A stretch of DNA of 64,000 nt from the NCBI GenBank assembly GCA_934131005.1, contig CAKOYV010000007.1:9503-73502 (forward strand). The letters run 5' to 3'. Both the position numbers and the translations under genes were made by a program. This document shows, piece by piece, positions 37,510 through 46,302 of this stretch (position 1 is the stretch's first letter; each line of letters begins with the position of its first letter). This stretch comes from an uncultured Bacilli bacterium (GTDB taxonomy: Bacteria; Bacillota_I; Bacilli_A; RF39; UBA660). The notes beneath the pieces were generated by a model. That model had not been told where the DNA came from and ran no database searches. It worked only from the letters and a program-made list of their open reading frames with translations.

Positions 37510-37821
37510 CTAATCATCACTAACTACCTCTTTATATATCAAAATAAAAATTGTTAAAACAGTCAAAACATTTGCCAAAAGTACTAAATAATCCCACTCT
37601 TCCTCACCTAAAGTAATATAAATATAATATAAACTAATAATTAAAGCAACAATAAAAGTAAAAATATTAATATAATGATACATACGCCTTTTATCATCCC
37701 TACCACTTATTCGATATTCCCTCTCCACCATATTAGATAATAATTTCAATAAAAATAGCCCTATAAAAATAACTAAAACTATATCTTCCTCATCTATCTT
37801 TTTTAATTTATCGTCACTCAT
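37510..37821 (-). CDS. Small membrane protein, unknown
   Basis: 103 residues with three predicted membrane helices (about 14-31, 51-70 and 78-97), an acidic N-terminus and a basic loop (EYRISGRDDKRRMY). No family is recognised. It follows the MBL-fold hydrolase gene with a 31-base gap, so they may be co-transcribed. Coding potential is supported by consistent hydrophobic segments and charge distribution. Confidence 0.6.
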   Translation of the reverse strand: MSDDKLKKIDEEDIVLVIFIGLFLLKLLSNMVEREYRISGRDDKRRMYHYINIFTFIVALIISLYYIYITLGEEEWDYLVLLANVLTVLTIFILIYKEVVSDD

Positions 37822-37852
37822 ATTAAATTATATAAATAAATATTAAAATTTA

Positions 37853-38377
37853 CTACCTAAAATAAGGATTATTCTTCTTTTCATACCCAAGATTAGTAAA
37901 AACACCATGACCAGGATAAATCTTTATATCATCATCATACTTCTTTATCTTATCAATACTCTTAAGCATCTCTCCATAACGACTCTCAACTAAATCACAT
38001 CTTCCAATAGTTCCCTTAAACAAAAAATCACCTGTAAACATAACTTTATCACGTTTAAAATAATAAGTAACACTATCCATTGTATGTCCAAAAGTCTTGA
38101 TCACTTCAAAAGAAAAATTACCAATATCAACCCTTCCCTCTTCTAAATTGTTAAGATCATATACTGGAATAGAAAATTTATTAACCAAATCCGAAACACT
38201 AGCAACATGATCAAAATGACTATGTGTAACTAATATTCCTATAACATTCTTACCACTAATAAAATCCATAATAGCATCTATATCATCACCAGGATCAATA
38301 AGCAAGCACTCACCATCCCTCTCTAACAAATAGCAATTACATCTTAAATATCCTACTTTAATATAATCAATCTTCAT
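37853..38377 (-). CDS. Metallo-beta-lactamase-fold hydrolase (glyoxalase II-like)
   Basis: 174 residues. The metal-binding THSHFDH is at about 50-56, a further His in TFGHTMDS, Asp in FTGDFLF and His in IYPGHG complete the two-metal site. The small size without a C-terminal helical domain places it in the YcbL/GloB-like group that hydrolyses thioesters or related substrates. NCYLLERDGECLLIDPGDD is the standard start of the fold. Cytoplasmic; the true substrate is not visible from sequence. Confidence 0.82.
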   Translation of the reverse strand: MKIDYIKVGYLRCNCYLLERDGECLLIDPGDDIDAIMDFISGKNVIGILVTHSHFDHVASVSDLVNKFSIPVYDLNNLEEGRVDIGNFSFEVIKTFGHTMDSVTYYFKRDKVMFTGDFLFKGTIGRCDLVESRYGEMLKSIDKIKKYDDDIKIYPGHGVFTNLGYEKKNNPYFR

Positions 38378-38502
38378 CTATTAATCCCTCTTTCTCTAAC
38401 AATTTTATCACAATTTACACTTTTTGACACCAAATAATCAAATCTTTTTAATTAAATAGATTATTAATTCTTTTTCTGCTATAATTGAAAATGAGGTGAA
38501 TT

Positions 38503-39357
38503 ATGAAAAGATCTAAAATAAAAGAAAAATATTTACAAAAAATTAATAATAATTTAAATAATTCCGAAAGTAATAATATTAATAATTCAAACAATTCTGT
38601 TAACAATTATATTAACACTCAAAACAACCCCCAAGACAATAAACAACCAAAAATAATTAAAAGAGTTAACAGAGAAGCTAATTTTATAAAATCTATGCTA
38701 CTTGTATTTTTACTACTCTTTGGTACATCAATTCCCATGATAATTCTTGCCCTTTTTGGTATCAACTACTTAAATTTCTCGCAAGGAGCAAAAATTATTT
38801 ATACAATTATCTGTGATATTATAGTCTTAGGTGTTATCCTTTATATGTACAGACGTGACTTAAAAAAAGATTTCAAAAACTTTTTTAATCATAATTTTCT
38901 CTATAATATAGCCTTTGCTCTCGCATTCTGGTTTGCAGGCTTAATAGTTATGATTGCAAGTAACTTCGTTATTTCTATAATTACAAATGGAACTATTGCT
39001 CAAAATGAAGAATCTGTCAGAGAGTTAATCGAAAAATTCCCATTATACATGCTTCTTAATATAACCATCTATGCTCCCTTAACTGAAGAATTAATTTTCA
39101 GAAAAAGTTTTCGAGACTTTATTCAAAATAAATATCTCTATATTCTAACCTCCGGACTAGTTTTTGGTTTTCTTCACATTATAAGTTCCCTAACAGACAT
39201 AACTGGCATCTTATTTCTAATACCATACAGTGCCTTAGGCATAGCTTTTGCCGCTGCTTATGAAGAATCAGATAATATATTTACAACTATCACAATCCAC
39301 TCTCTACATAACGCCTTAAGCTTTATTATTATGATGATAGGACAATACTTATCATGA
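38503..39357 (+). CDS. CPBP-family intramembrane metalloprotease
   Basis: 284 residues. After an Asn-rich, low-complexity cytoplasmic N-terminus (15-50) come about seven to eight membrane helices. The CAAX/Abi motif EELIFRK sits at 195-201 and the second motif FGFLH at 221-225, with IHSLHN following in the last helix. These supply the glutamates and histidines of the zinc site. It is preceded by TATAAT (38480-38485) and GAGGTGA. It overlaps the phosphoesterase gene by ATGA, so both are translated together. CPBP proteins process membrane peptides or act in bacteriocin immunity; the substrate is unknown. Confidence 0.82.
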   Translation: MKRSKIKEKYLQKINNNLNNSESNNINNSNNSVNNYINTQNNPQDNKQPKIIKRVNREANFIKSMLLVFLLLFGTSIPMIILALFGINYLNFSQGAKIIYTIICDIIVLGVILYMYRRDLKKDFKNFFNHNFLYNIAFALAFWFAGLIVMIASNFVISIITNGTIAQNEESVRELIEKFPLYMLLNITIYAPLTEELIFRKSFRDFIQNKYLYILTSGLVFGFLHIISSLTDITGILFLIPYSALGIAFAAAYEESDNIFTTITIHSLHNALSFIIMMIGQYLS

Positions 39358-40199
39358 AAAAAGTTCTAATTACCATTATTACCTTCCTTTTAATAATCTT
39401 CATCACTCTAATATATGCTCGCTTCTTTGGAACAATTGGTCTTAACACCAACGAAATTAGCTACCACACCAAAGTAATTGATGAAAGTTATGAAGGCTTA
39501 AAAATAGTCCAATTTTCTGACTTACATTACAAAAAAGTTATAACTGAAGATAGAGTCAAAGAACTAGTAGCAGAAATTAAGAAAATAAAACCAGATATCA
39601 TCCTCTTCACAGGTGATTTATTAGATAATGACTATAAATTAACTAGTCATGACATCAAATTTCTCATTAAAGAATTATCAAAATTAGAATCTACTTACGG
39701 AAATTTTGCCATTTTAGGAGATAATGATTATCTCAAAACTGACACCATCAAAAATATTTATATTCAAAGTAATTTTACGCTTTTAGAAAACAACTACTCT
39801 GTAATATATAACGAAGAAAACAAACAAATATTTATCGGTGGTATCTCATCTGCAAACTATGATGAAGCCGACATTGACAAAACCATGAGTTACTTCAACG
39901 GAAATCCTGATATTTTCAAAATTATCATGGTTCACGAACCCGACTACATCAACACAATCTTAAACAAATATAATAATATTAATTTAATCGTTGGCGGCCA
40001 CTCCCTAAATGGCTCTATCAATATTCCTGGTCTAAAATATCTAACATCTCCCGTTGGAGCTAAAAAATATAATAAACCTCACTACAAAAAAAATAACACC
40101 GATATATATATATCTAATGGCATAGGCGTTAATAACATTAACTTCCGCATCTTTAATCACCCATCAATTAATTTTTATAGATTTACCAAGAAGAATTAA
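39354..40199 (+). CDS. Membrane-anchored metallophosphoesterase
   Basis: 281 residues. A membrane helix (4-22) is followed by a calcineurin-like core: QFSDLHY (Asp56, His58), FTGDLLD (Asp88), LGDNDY (121-126, in place of the usual GNHD), VHEPDY and GGHSLNG. These are the dinuclear metal ligands of the family, with Asp replacing the His of GNHD. Similar proteins (UDP-diacylglucosamine pyrophosphatase-like or YaeI-like) act on phospholipid-linked or nucleotide substrates at the membrane. Translationally coupled to the CPBP gene. Confidence 0.8.
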   Translation: MKKVLITIITFLLIIFITLIYARFFGTIGLNTNEISYHTKVIDESYEGLKIVQFSDLHYKKVITEDRVKELVAEIKKIKPDIILFTGDLLDNDYKLTSHDIKFLIKELSKLESTYGNFAILGDNDYLKTDTIKNIYIQSNFTLLENNYSVIYNEENKQIFIGGISSANYDEADIDKTMSYFNGNPDIFKIIMVHEPDYINTILNKYNNINLIVGGHSLNGSINIPGLKYLTSPVGAKKYNKPHYKKNNTDIYISNGIGVNNINFRIFNHPSINFYRFTKKN

Positions 40200-40255
40200 T
40201 ATATCTTCTTTTTTTGCATATATTTTATTGATTAAAAGAAAGGAAGATTAATATT

Positions 40256-40651
40256 ATGAATAATGGTTACTACCAAAATCCTGTCTTTCCTGGAACTGGA
40301 TTAAATGCAAATACTGTACCTAACCAACAATCAGTACCAAGTTATGAACAAACACAAAAAAATAGTATTGATACTACCCAGGAAGAACAATCTTACATAG
40401 AAAATATAATTAGAATAAACAAAGGAAAAATGGCCAAATTCCACGTAACAGTACCTGGCTCCATCGAATGGCAAGACCGAGTATTTACTGGTATCATCGA
40501 ACAAGCAGGACGTGATCACATCATCATCTCCAACCCAAATACTGGAGAATGGTATTTAATTCTTATGATTTACTTAGACTTCGTAACTTTTGAAGAACCC
40601 ATTAATTATAACACCCAGTTTGCAACTCCTCCTGTTGATTATACTTCTTAA
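40256..40651 (+). CDS. gerQ: Spore coat protein GerQ
   Basis: 131 residues. After a Pro/Gln/Asn-rich N-terminal region, the segment QSYIENIIRINKGKMAKFHV then FTGIIEQAGRDHIIISNP and LILMIYLDFVTFEEPINY (about 45-118) matches GerQ closely. In Bacillus GerQ is a coat protein cross-linked by transglutaminase and needed to place the cell-wall hydrolase CwlJ for germination. Its N-terminal Gln residues fit cross-linking. A terminator follows, so it is a stand-alone transcript. Confidence 0.88.
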   Translation: MNNGYYQNPVFPGTGLNANTVPNQQSVPSYEQTQKNSIDTTQEEQSYIENIIRINKGKMAKFHVTVPGSIEWQDRVFTGIIEQAGRDHIIISNPNTGEWYLILMIYLDFVTFEEPINYNTQFATPPVDYTS

Positions 40652-40667
40652 AAAATTACTAATTAAT

Positions 40668-40701
40668 ATCCCATCTCTAAAACAAAGAAATGGGATTTTT
40701 A
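40668..40701 (+). terminator. Terminator of gerQ
   Basis: ATCCCAT (40668-40674) pairs with ATGGGAT (40690-40696), followed by TTTTTATAT. Confidence 0.6.
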
Positions 40702-40868
40702 TATTAACAATTCAATTTCTTTTATTTTTTTTAGAAATTTAGAAGGATTTTAGCTTTTTACCTAGAACAATATATTTAGAGGGACTAAATTCCCTCTAAA
40801 CAGAAAGGAGGAAAATTATAAAAAAACTAATTGAAAAAGAAAGATTAATTCCTTTAACCAAAGACTTT

Positions 40869-41732
40869 ATGTTTAAGCATATCTTCACCAATAATCCTGA
40901 TATCCTAAAAAAATTCTTAATTGATGTTCTAAAACTAGATATCAACCCTAACCTAGCTACTATCATCATCGAAAATAATGAACTTACTAAATCTAGGGAA
41001 AAAGAATATCAAAAGAATGTTGATATCTACGTTTCTATTAATAATAACCTAAGAATTGATATCGAAGTAAACTCTGAAAAATTTAGCTCCATTAAAGCTA
41101 GAAATGTCTTATATTTAAATAAAATTGCTATTGATACAACTGAATCAGGCTTTACTTACCAAAAAATGAACAAACAATATTTTTATCAACTAAACTTAAA
41201 TGCTCATAAATCTGATAAATATTTAGATGAAGAATACCTACTCGTATCTACAAACAAACACCAAATCTTACTAGATAATTATAAAATTATTTGCAAATCT
41301 CTTGATTATTACAAAGAACTTTATTATAATCAAGGTAAGAATTCAAGCAAAGATGTAATATGGTTATCTTTACTTGGAGCAAATAATTTTAATGAATTAG
41401 AGGAGATGGCAAGTTTAGTTATGAATGAGAAAGAAAAAAATAAGTTTGTAGGTGAATGCAAAGATTCTAGTAAAAACACCAAATGGTTATCCGAATGGGG
41501 AACAGAATACTTTGCCGAAATGGTGAAACATAATGTTATCGAAGATGCTAAAGAAGAAGGATTGAAAGAAGGTCAAAGAAAAGGATTACAAGAAGGATTA
41601 AAGAAAGGAATTAATCAAAAACAAACAGAAATGGTAAAAAAGTTATTAGAGCAAAAAGTATCTTATGAAATTATTGCTACGGCTGCTTCTATTTCTGTTA
41701 ACGACGTAAAAAGGATAGAAAAATCCATGTAA
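40869..41732 (+). CDS. Rpn-family PD-(D/E)XK nuclease, copy A
   Basis: 287 residues from the first ATG. Rpn proteins are recombination-promoting nucleases of the PD-(D/E)XK class. Core elements include DFMFKHIF (just before and at the start), LRIDIEVNSEKFSSIKARN with the D-x-E-V catalytic pair (Asn in place of the common Gln), and YFYQLNLNAH. The C-terminus has short EGLKEG/KKG repeats. The reading frame continues 17 codons upstream (LIEKERLIPLTKDF), a stretch expected in the family, to ATT/ATA codons right after AAAGGAGG; there is no ATG there. A non-AUG start at 40818 (ATA) or 40815 (ATT) is possible. Differs from copy B at a few residues only. Confidence 0.82.
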   Translation: MFKHIFTNNPDILKKFLIDVLKLDINPNLATIIIENNELTKSREKEYQKNVDIYVSINNNLRIDIEVNSEKFSSIKARNVLYLNKIAIDTTESGFTYQKMNKQYFYQLNLNAHKSDKYLDEEYLLVSTNKHQILLDNYKIICKSLDYYKELYYNQGKNSSKDVIWLSLLGANNFNELEEMASLVMNEKEKNKFVGECKDSSKNTKWLSEWGTEYFAEMVKHNVIEDAKEEGLKEGQRKGLQEGLKKGINQKQTEMVKKLLEQKVSYEIIATAASISVNDVKRIEKSM

Positions 41733-41756
41733 AATGGAAATCAATCTATCCTTTTT
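41708..41756 (+). terminator. Terminator of Rpn copy A
   Basis: AAAAAGGATAG (41708-41718) and CTATCCTTTTT (41746-41756) form a perfect 11-bp stem that overlaps the last codons. Copy B has a compensated pair (AAGATAG with CTATCTT), supporting the stem. Confidence 0.75.
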
Positions 41757-41767
41757 ATATTATTTAT

Positions 41768-42622
41768 TTATGATAATAGCATCTTATAAGGTCTAACTTT
41801 ACCATCGGACGTCTTTTTATAAAGAGCCAATACCTCTCCTTCATTATTAGCAATAAAAGCCATTGGACAAGTAAAAAAACTATCTAACACTTGACCATTT
41901 CTTATTTTAAATTCCATATCAGAATCAACAGAAATAACAGGAATATTCAATATAGCTTCGGGCTTTAATAATTTATAATTACCTTTTTCAATATCGGTTA
42001 ACGTATAAGAATCCTCTATCTTAAAGTCTCCCTGCTTAGTTCTAAGTAAATCCATCATAACAGCCCCAGTACCCAAAGAGGCACCTATATCTCTAATAAG
42101 ACTCCTAATATATGTTCCCTTACTAACTCTACATCTAAAAGTAAAAGTATCTACTAAATCATAATCAAGTAATTCTATCTCTTCAATAAAAACATCTCTA
42201 ACAGGAAGTTTAACTTCAATACCAGCCCTAGCATATTCATATAATTTACGCCCATTAACTTTAATAGCCGAATATTTAGGTACTTCTTGCTTTATATGCC
42301 CCTTAAAACTATTAAGAACATTCTCTAACTCCAAACGACTAACTTTAACATCATTATCTCTTGCAATAACATCACCCGTTATATCTAGCGTATCTGTAGT
42401 TAAACCTAACTTAACTGTTGCAATATATTCCTTATCATAACTAGTAAGCAGTTCAGATAATTTCAAACACTTACCAACCGGAATAACCAATACTCCCCTA
42501 GCCAAAGGATCCAACGTTCCAGTATGTCCAACTTTTTTAGTCCCCAAAATTTTTCCTACAATATTAACAACATCTCTACTAGTATAATCCTTATCTTTAT
42601 TAACAACTAGTATCCCCGTCAT
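41768..42622 (-). CDS. truB: tRNA pseudouridine-55 synthase
   Basis: 284 residues. Converts U55 in the T-loop of tRNAs to pseudouridine. The catalytic Asp38 lies in KVGHTGTLDPLARGVLVIPV (30-49); YSAIKVNGRKLYEYARAG and SKGTYIRSLIRDIG are the other family blocks. A short C-terminal PUA-like part is present. The start overlaps the nrnA stop by four bases, in the usual rbfA-(nrnA)-truB order. Confidence 0.92.
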   Translation of the reverse strand: MTGILVVNKDKDYTSRDVVNIVGKILGTKKVGHTGTLDPLARGVLVIPVGKCLKLSELLTSYDKEYIATVKLGLTTDTLDITGDVIARDNDVKVSRLELENVLNSFKGHIKQEVPKYSAIKVNGRKLYEYARAGIEVKLPVRDVFIEEIELLDYDLVDTFTFRCRVSKGTYIRSLIRDIGASLGTGAVMMDLLRTKQGDFKIEDSYTLTDIEKGNYKLLKPEAILNIPVISVDSDMEFKIRNGQVLDSFFTCPMAFIANNEGEVLALYKKTSDGKVRPYKMLLS

Positions 42623-43575
42623 AATTGCCTAACCGTCTCTTTTACCAATCTCTTAATAGCATTCTCTAAGCTATCATTAATAACACAACCAGCAGCCCTA
42701 CAATGACCTCCACCACCAAAGGTCTTAGCAATCTCTGCTACATCAACATTTTCATTAGAACGAAAAGAAACTTTATATAATCCATTATCTTCTCTTAAAA
42801 AAATCGAAACCATTACTCCCTCTACATTTCTTCCAACATTAACAATTCCTTCATGATCTCCAACTGAAGCATGGGCCTTCTTTATATCATCTTGTGTTAT
42901 ATAAGTTATAGCAATCCTATTTTTACTCAAAAATTCTAATCTAGAAGTAGCAATAGTCGTAAGTTTAAACTGTGCCTTTGTCTGAATATCAAAAGTCGTT
43001 AAATATATTTTACTAATATTTACTCCTAAATCAAGCATTTGAGCAGCAAATTCAAATGTCTCATCATCAACCGTCTCATATCTAAAACCACCTGAATCTG
43101 TTATAATACCAGTCATCAAGGCATCCCCTATAGGACGAGTTATAGAAATAGAAAGTCTCTTTAAAACTTTAACTAAAGTTTTACAAGCAGCAGGACTTTT
43201 ATCTTCTACATAATTATAATCTGCATAAAAAGTATTACTAGCATGATGATCAATAGAAACTGTCATATCAGCTGCATCAAAACAATTATTAATATCATAA
43301 AGTCTTCCCTTATTAGCACAATCAAGTGCAACACATAAATCATACTTACCCTCACCAGACTTTTTAATTTCATCTAAACAAGGTAAAAAAGAAAAACTAT
43401 TAGAATATTCATCTGCTATTATATCAACATCTTTCTTTAATTGTTTAAGCCCCAAATAAAGTGCCAAACTACTACCAATTGCATCTCCATCAGGAGATAT
43501 ATGTGTAAAAATACCAATTCTTTTTGATTTATTTATAGCATTAATAACTCTTTCTAACTCTATTTCACTATTCAT
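42619..43575 (-). CDS. nrnA: Bifunctional oligoribonuclease / pAp phosphatase (DHH family)
   Basis: 318 residues. Degrades nanoRNA and dephosphorylates 3'-phosphoadenosine 5'-phosphate. Motifs: THISPDGDAIGSS (24-36), ALDCAN (84-89), DHHASN (109-114) of the DHH domain, and the DHHA1 motif FGGGGHCRAAGC (about 285-296). It overlaps rbfA by eight bases at its start and truB by four bases at its end. Confidence 0.9.
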   Translation of the reverse strand: MNSEIELERVINAINKSKRIGIFTHISPDGDAIGSSLALYLGLKQLKKDVDIIADEYSNSFSFLPCLDEIKKSGEGKYDLCVALDCANKGRLYDINNCFDAADMTVSIDHHASNTFYADYNYVEDKSPAACKTLVKVLKRLSISITRPIGDALMTGIITDSGGFRYETVDDETFEFAAQMLDLGVNISKIYLTTFDIQTKAQFKLTTIATSRLEFLSKNRIAITYITQDDIKKAHASVGDHEGIVNVGRNVEGVMVSIFLREDNGLYKVSFRSNENVDVAEIAKTFGGGGHCRAAGCVINDSLENAIKRLVKETVRQL

Positions 43576-43909
43576 GTTTATTAATACTCTCTATTATATT
43601 TTCTATATTATTACTATACTCTATTGATTCATCATAAACAAATCTTAATTTTGGCATCTTTCTTACATCTACTCTCTCACACAACTTCTTCTCTATAAAT
43701 CCCCTAGCATTATTTAAAAGTTTTAAAACATTATCTTTCTGACTATCATCAAGTACTGTCACATAAACTTTAGCAAAAGATAAATCATTAGTAATATCTA
43801 CTTCCGTAACCGTTACAAAATTAATTCTCTGATCTTTAATTTCTTCTCTTAAAATACTACTAATATCAATAGCAAACTTATGCTCTAATCTCTCGATTTT
43901 AACACTCAT
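43568..43909 (-). CDS. rbfA: Ribosome-binding factor A
   Basis: 113 residues from the ATG at 43909 (MSVKIERLEHKF), the family's usual size. A longer frame to 43960 adds 17 residues but lacks support; GAGGAAGTGA precedes the chosen start. RbfA assists 30S maturation at low temperature, acting on the 16S 5' helix. FVTVTEVDITNDLSFAKVYV and LRFVYDESIEYSNNI are the KH-domain signatures. First gene of the rbfA-nrnA-truB operon. Confidence 0.9.
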   Translation of the reverse strand: MSVKIERLEHKFAIDISSILREEIKDQRINFVTVTEVDITNDLSFAKVYVTVLDDSQKDNVLKLLNNARGFIEKKLCERVDVRKMPKLRFVYDESIEYSNNIENIIESINKHE

Positions 43910-43976
43910 AAAAATCACTTCCTCTGTGATTATTATACACAAATAATTGCCTAAAATCAAGTTTTAACTAAGCATG

Positions 43977-45050
43977 TTACTCCAAATAAAAAGCACTCAA
44001 AATCATTCCTATAATACATACATACAAAATATTCTTAAGACTAAATCCTAAGAAGAGAAAAATTATCATAAACAAAATTTTACTACCAAAGAAGATAATC
44101 TCTTGTAGTATTAAATAACTATCAACACTATTTGCATCTATTTGATATAAATTATTAAGACTAAACATCTCATACAACTTCATCCCAATTCCTTCTAAAA
44201 AAGCAATAAACATAAGCAAATAAATATTATTTATATTAAGTTTCAAAAATATAACTAGTGCTAATAACATATTTATATATTTAAATAACGTAAGTTTAAG
44301 TCTCTTTCCCACTACCATCATCACCATAACACTAGCAATTAAAATAACAATATTAAACCATCCTACATAACTAATACTCCCCTTAACATAAACATATAAA
44401 TATAGTGGCTGAAGTTCCATTAAAATAACTTTAAATTGCTCTAACACACTATAAACAATTTTCCTCCATCCAATCGAAACACCTTTTAAATTTATCTTCT
44501 CCCTAGAAATATTTGTAAGCTTAAATACAGGAAAAATAGATATAAATGATAATAAAACCATAATAATTCCTATAACATATGAAGAACATTTTTTCAAAAT
44601 AACAATTCCCAAAATATTAGCAACAAAACAAGCCATATAAATAACAAAAAGTAAATAACTAATCTTTTTATTATTATAATTCTGAACTTTAAGTGCCAAA
44701 TAATGCCTAATAGCATGATAAGAATAACTACCAATAGAAAGCATTATGGCAAGAATAAAAAGATTAGGTATACCATAAGGCATAACCATCAAATAAAAAT
44801 AACTTCCTCCATAAAACAAATTAGAAATAATTAAGGAAATTTTATAATTAAAAAGAAGTGAAAAGTAATTAACAATCACTCCCATCCCGTACATAACAGT
44901 CATAAAAAATAATATTTCTTTAACATCATATCCCTTTTTATATAAAAGAATACATGAAAATACTGCCACTATATTTCTAACAAAAGTAGAAATAAATAAA
45001 AACAAATAATAATTAATAAGATTACTATTATGCCCACTTCCAACCTTCAT
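43977..45050 (-). CDS. Multi-spanning membrane protein, MFS-like
   Basis: 357 residues with about ten to twelve predicted membrane helices and few charged residues, the layout of a small major-facilitator-type transporter. No specific transporter motif such as the loop 2-3 G-x-x-x-D-R was found. It stands alone on the minus strand, 16 bases after the rbfA upstream region. Substrate unknown. Confidence 0.6.
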   Translation of the reverse strand: MKVGSGHNSNLINYYLFLFISTFVRNIVAVFSCILLYKKGYDVKEILFFMTVMYGMGVIVNYFSLLFNYKISLIISNLFYGGSYFYLMVMPYGIPNLFILAIMLSIGSYSYHAIRHYLALKVQNYNNKKISYLLFVIYMACFVANILGIVILKKCSSYVIGIIMVLLSFISIFPVFKLTNISREKINLKGVSIGWRKIVYSVLEQFKVILMELQPLYLYVYVKGSISYVGWFNIVILIASVMVMMVVGKRLKLTLFKYINMLLALVIFLKLNINNIYLLMFIAFLEGIGMKLYEMFSLNNLYQIDANSVDSYLILQEIIFFGSKILFMIIFLFLGFSLKNILYVCIIGMILSAFYLE

Positions 45051-45176
45051 ATTATCACCATTATTAATATTAACTATTACTTATTATTTATAACTAATTA
45101 ATAAAAATTACCAAAAAACTAAAGAATTGTCAAAAAATATTAAATTAAAATAAAGACTAAAAAAATTTAAAATATC

Positions 45177-45803
45177 TTAAACATAAATGCTAATAATAAT
45201 TTTCAAAATATTTGGAAAAAAATACACTTCCAAGAATGATGAAATAAAACTAATAATAATACTAAAAGAAAGAATAATTAAATAACGTTTTAACATAAGT
45301 CTATTATTCCCCTTTTTACTAACAATAACTCTAAGCAAATTATACGCAAACATAATACTATAAATCGTTAAAACGCCTACAACTAAAACATTAAAAACCT
45401 GAACTGGAAACACATACAAAAACACAACAGGCAATGCCTTATAATTATAAACTAAAATTAAAGATGCAACGCTAAAGCCTACAATAAAGCCTTTAATATA
45501 GGTAAGAAAAATATTTACTACAATTCCAATTATTGAAAACCCAAGCAGCCAAATAAGACCTACAAATATATAATTAATAATCAAACTATTTTTAAAAGCT
45601 AGTCCACTATTTATAGTATTTTTATTTATACTACCAATAAAACCTTCTATTTGTTTAACAGTACTAGCCCTATCAGTATTATTTAAACTCATCAAAAATA
45701 TTGCCCCTGTTACAATTCCTAGTCCCAAAATAGCCACAACAAAATAATTTAATTTCTTATTAGGTAAAATAATATCACTAAGCTTCATCTTTTTCTTCTT
45801 CAT
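45177..45803 (-). CDS. spoIIM: Stage II sporulation protein M-like membrane protein
   Basis: 208 residues from the ATG at 45803, preceded by GGTGATG; the longer frame to 45956 would add a hydrophobic stretch in front and run opposite to the 88-aa gene, so it is rejected. Four to five membrane helices and the middle block FIVGFSVASLILVYNYKALPVV, VFPVQVFNVLVVGVLTI follow SpoIIM, which in Bacillus works with SpoIID and SpoIIP in septal peptidoglycan thinning during engulfment. The core motif rests on family recall. Confidence 0.72.
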   Translation of the reverse strand: MKKKKMKLSDIILPNKKLNYFVVAILGLGIVTGAIFLMSLNNTDRASTVKQIEGFIGSINKNTINSGLAFKNSLIINYIFVGLIWLLGFSIIGIVVNIFLTYIKGFIVGFSVASLILVYNYKALPVVFLYVFPVQVFNVLVVGVLTIYSIMFAYNLLRVIVSKKGNNRLMLKRYLIILSFSIIISFISSFLEVYFFPNILKIIISIYV

Positions 45804-45882
45804 ATCATCACCACTTAAATATACTACCAAGACCTTGTTTTTATACCTAAAATTTTGTATAATTAAAAAGAAGAGGTGAAGT

Positions 45883-46149
45883 ATGAGTACAAAATATAAA
45901 AAAAGATCAAAGAAAAAAGAAGAAGTAACTAACGAAGAAGAAAATACTATTAGCAAAAAAGAACTATATGATTTAAAACAAAAAGAAAAAAAAGAAAAGC
46001 GCCAGAAAGAAATGGCTCATAAAAAAACTAATAAAAAAAAGAGCAAAAAAACTTATAGCACTAACTTAGGCGCTAAAATATTTGCAATTATCATGCTTGT
46101 ACTAATGTTAGGTTCAATTATATCAGCTATTAGTTATGCTTTTAGATAA
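45883..46149 (+). CDS. Small Lys-rich tail-anchored protein
   Basis: 88 residues. A Lys/Glu-rich cytoplasmic part (residues 1-58, about half charged) precedes one membrane helix at 64-86. AAGAGGTGAAG lies before the ATG. Divergent from spoIIM across about 80 bases. No named family; similar short basic, tail-anchored proteins are common near division or ribosome genes, but no role is claimed. Confidence 0.55.
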   Translation: MSTKYKKRSKKKEEVTNEEENTISKKELYDLKQKEKKEKRQKEMAHKKTNKKKSKKTYSTNLGAKIFAIIMLVLMLGSIISAISYAFR

Positions 46150-46153
46150 AAAC

Positions 46154-46183
46154 TTAAGAGCCCTTAAAGCTCTTTTTCTTTAT
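46154..46183 (+). terminator. Terminator of the 88-aa gene
   Basis: AAGAGC (46156-46161), 7-base loop, GCTCTT (46169-46174), followed by TTTTTCTTTATT. Confidence 0.5.
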
Positions 46184-46251
46184 TAAAAACATACATTATT
46201 AATTAATTAAAACCTAAAATAAAGTATTTTTATCAAAAAATATTAATAATT

Positions 46252-46302
46252 AAAAAGCTTATCAATATCATGACACAAGTCACAATAAAGATAAGTTTTT
46301 TT
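46252..46302. terminator. Bidirectional terminator between convergent genes
   Basis: AAAAAGCTTATC (46252-46263) pairs with GATAAGTTTTTT (46290-46301) through a G-U pair, with a small inner TGAC/GTCA hairpin. T-runs exist on both strands, serving the 88-aa gene and the 230-aa gene. Confidence 0.6.

Larger units (their letters stand above)
40743..41756 (+). repeat. 1-kb duplicated unit, copy A (Rpn gene with leader and terminator)
   Basis: About 1 kb nearly identical to 57665-58667. Identity begins at AAGGATTTTAGC, covers a 9-bp leader hairpin (TTAGAGGGA at 40776-40784 with TCCCTCTAA at 40791-40799), the AAAGGAGG site, the whole gene and its terminator. No terminal inverted repeats or target duplications were seen at the edges. 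Confidence 0.85.

Noticed and set aside
45804..45956. Longer start for the SpoIIM-like gene
   Set aside because: The added residues are hydrophobic noise antisense to the start of the 88-aa gene; GGTGATG before 45803 fits better.
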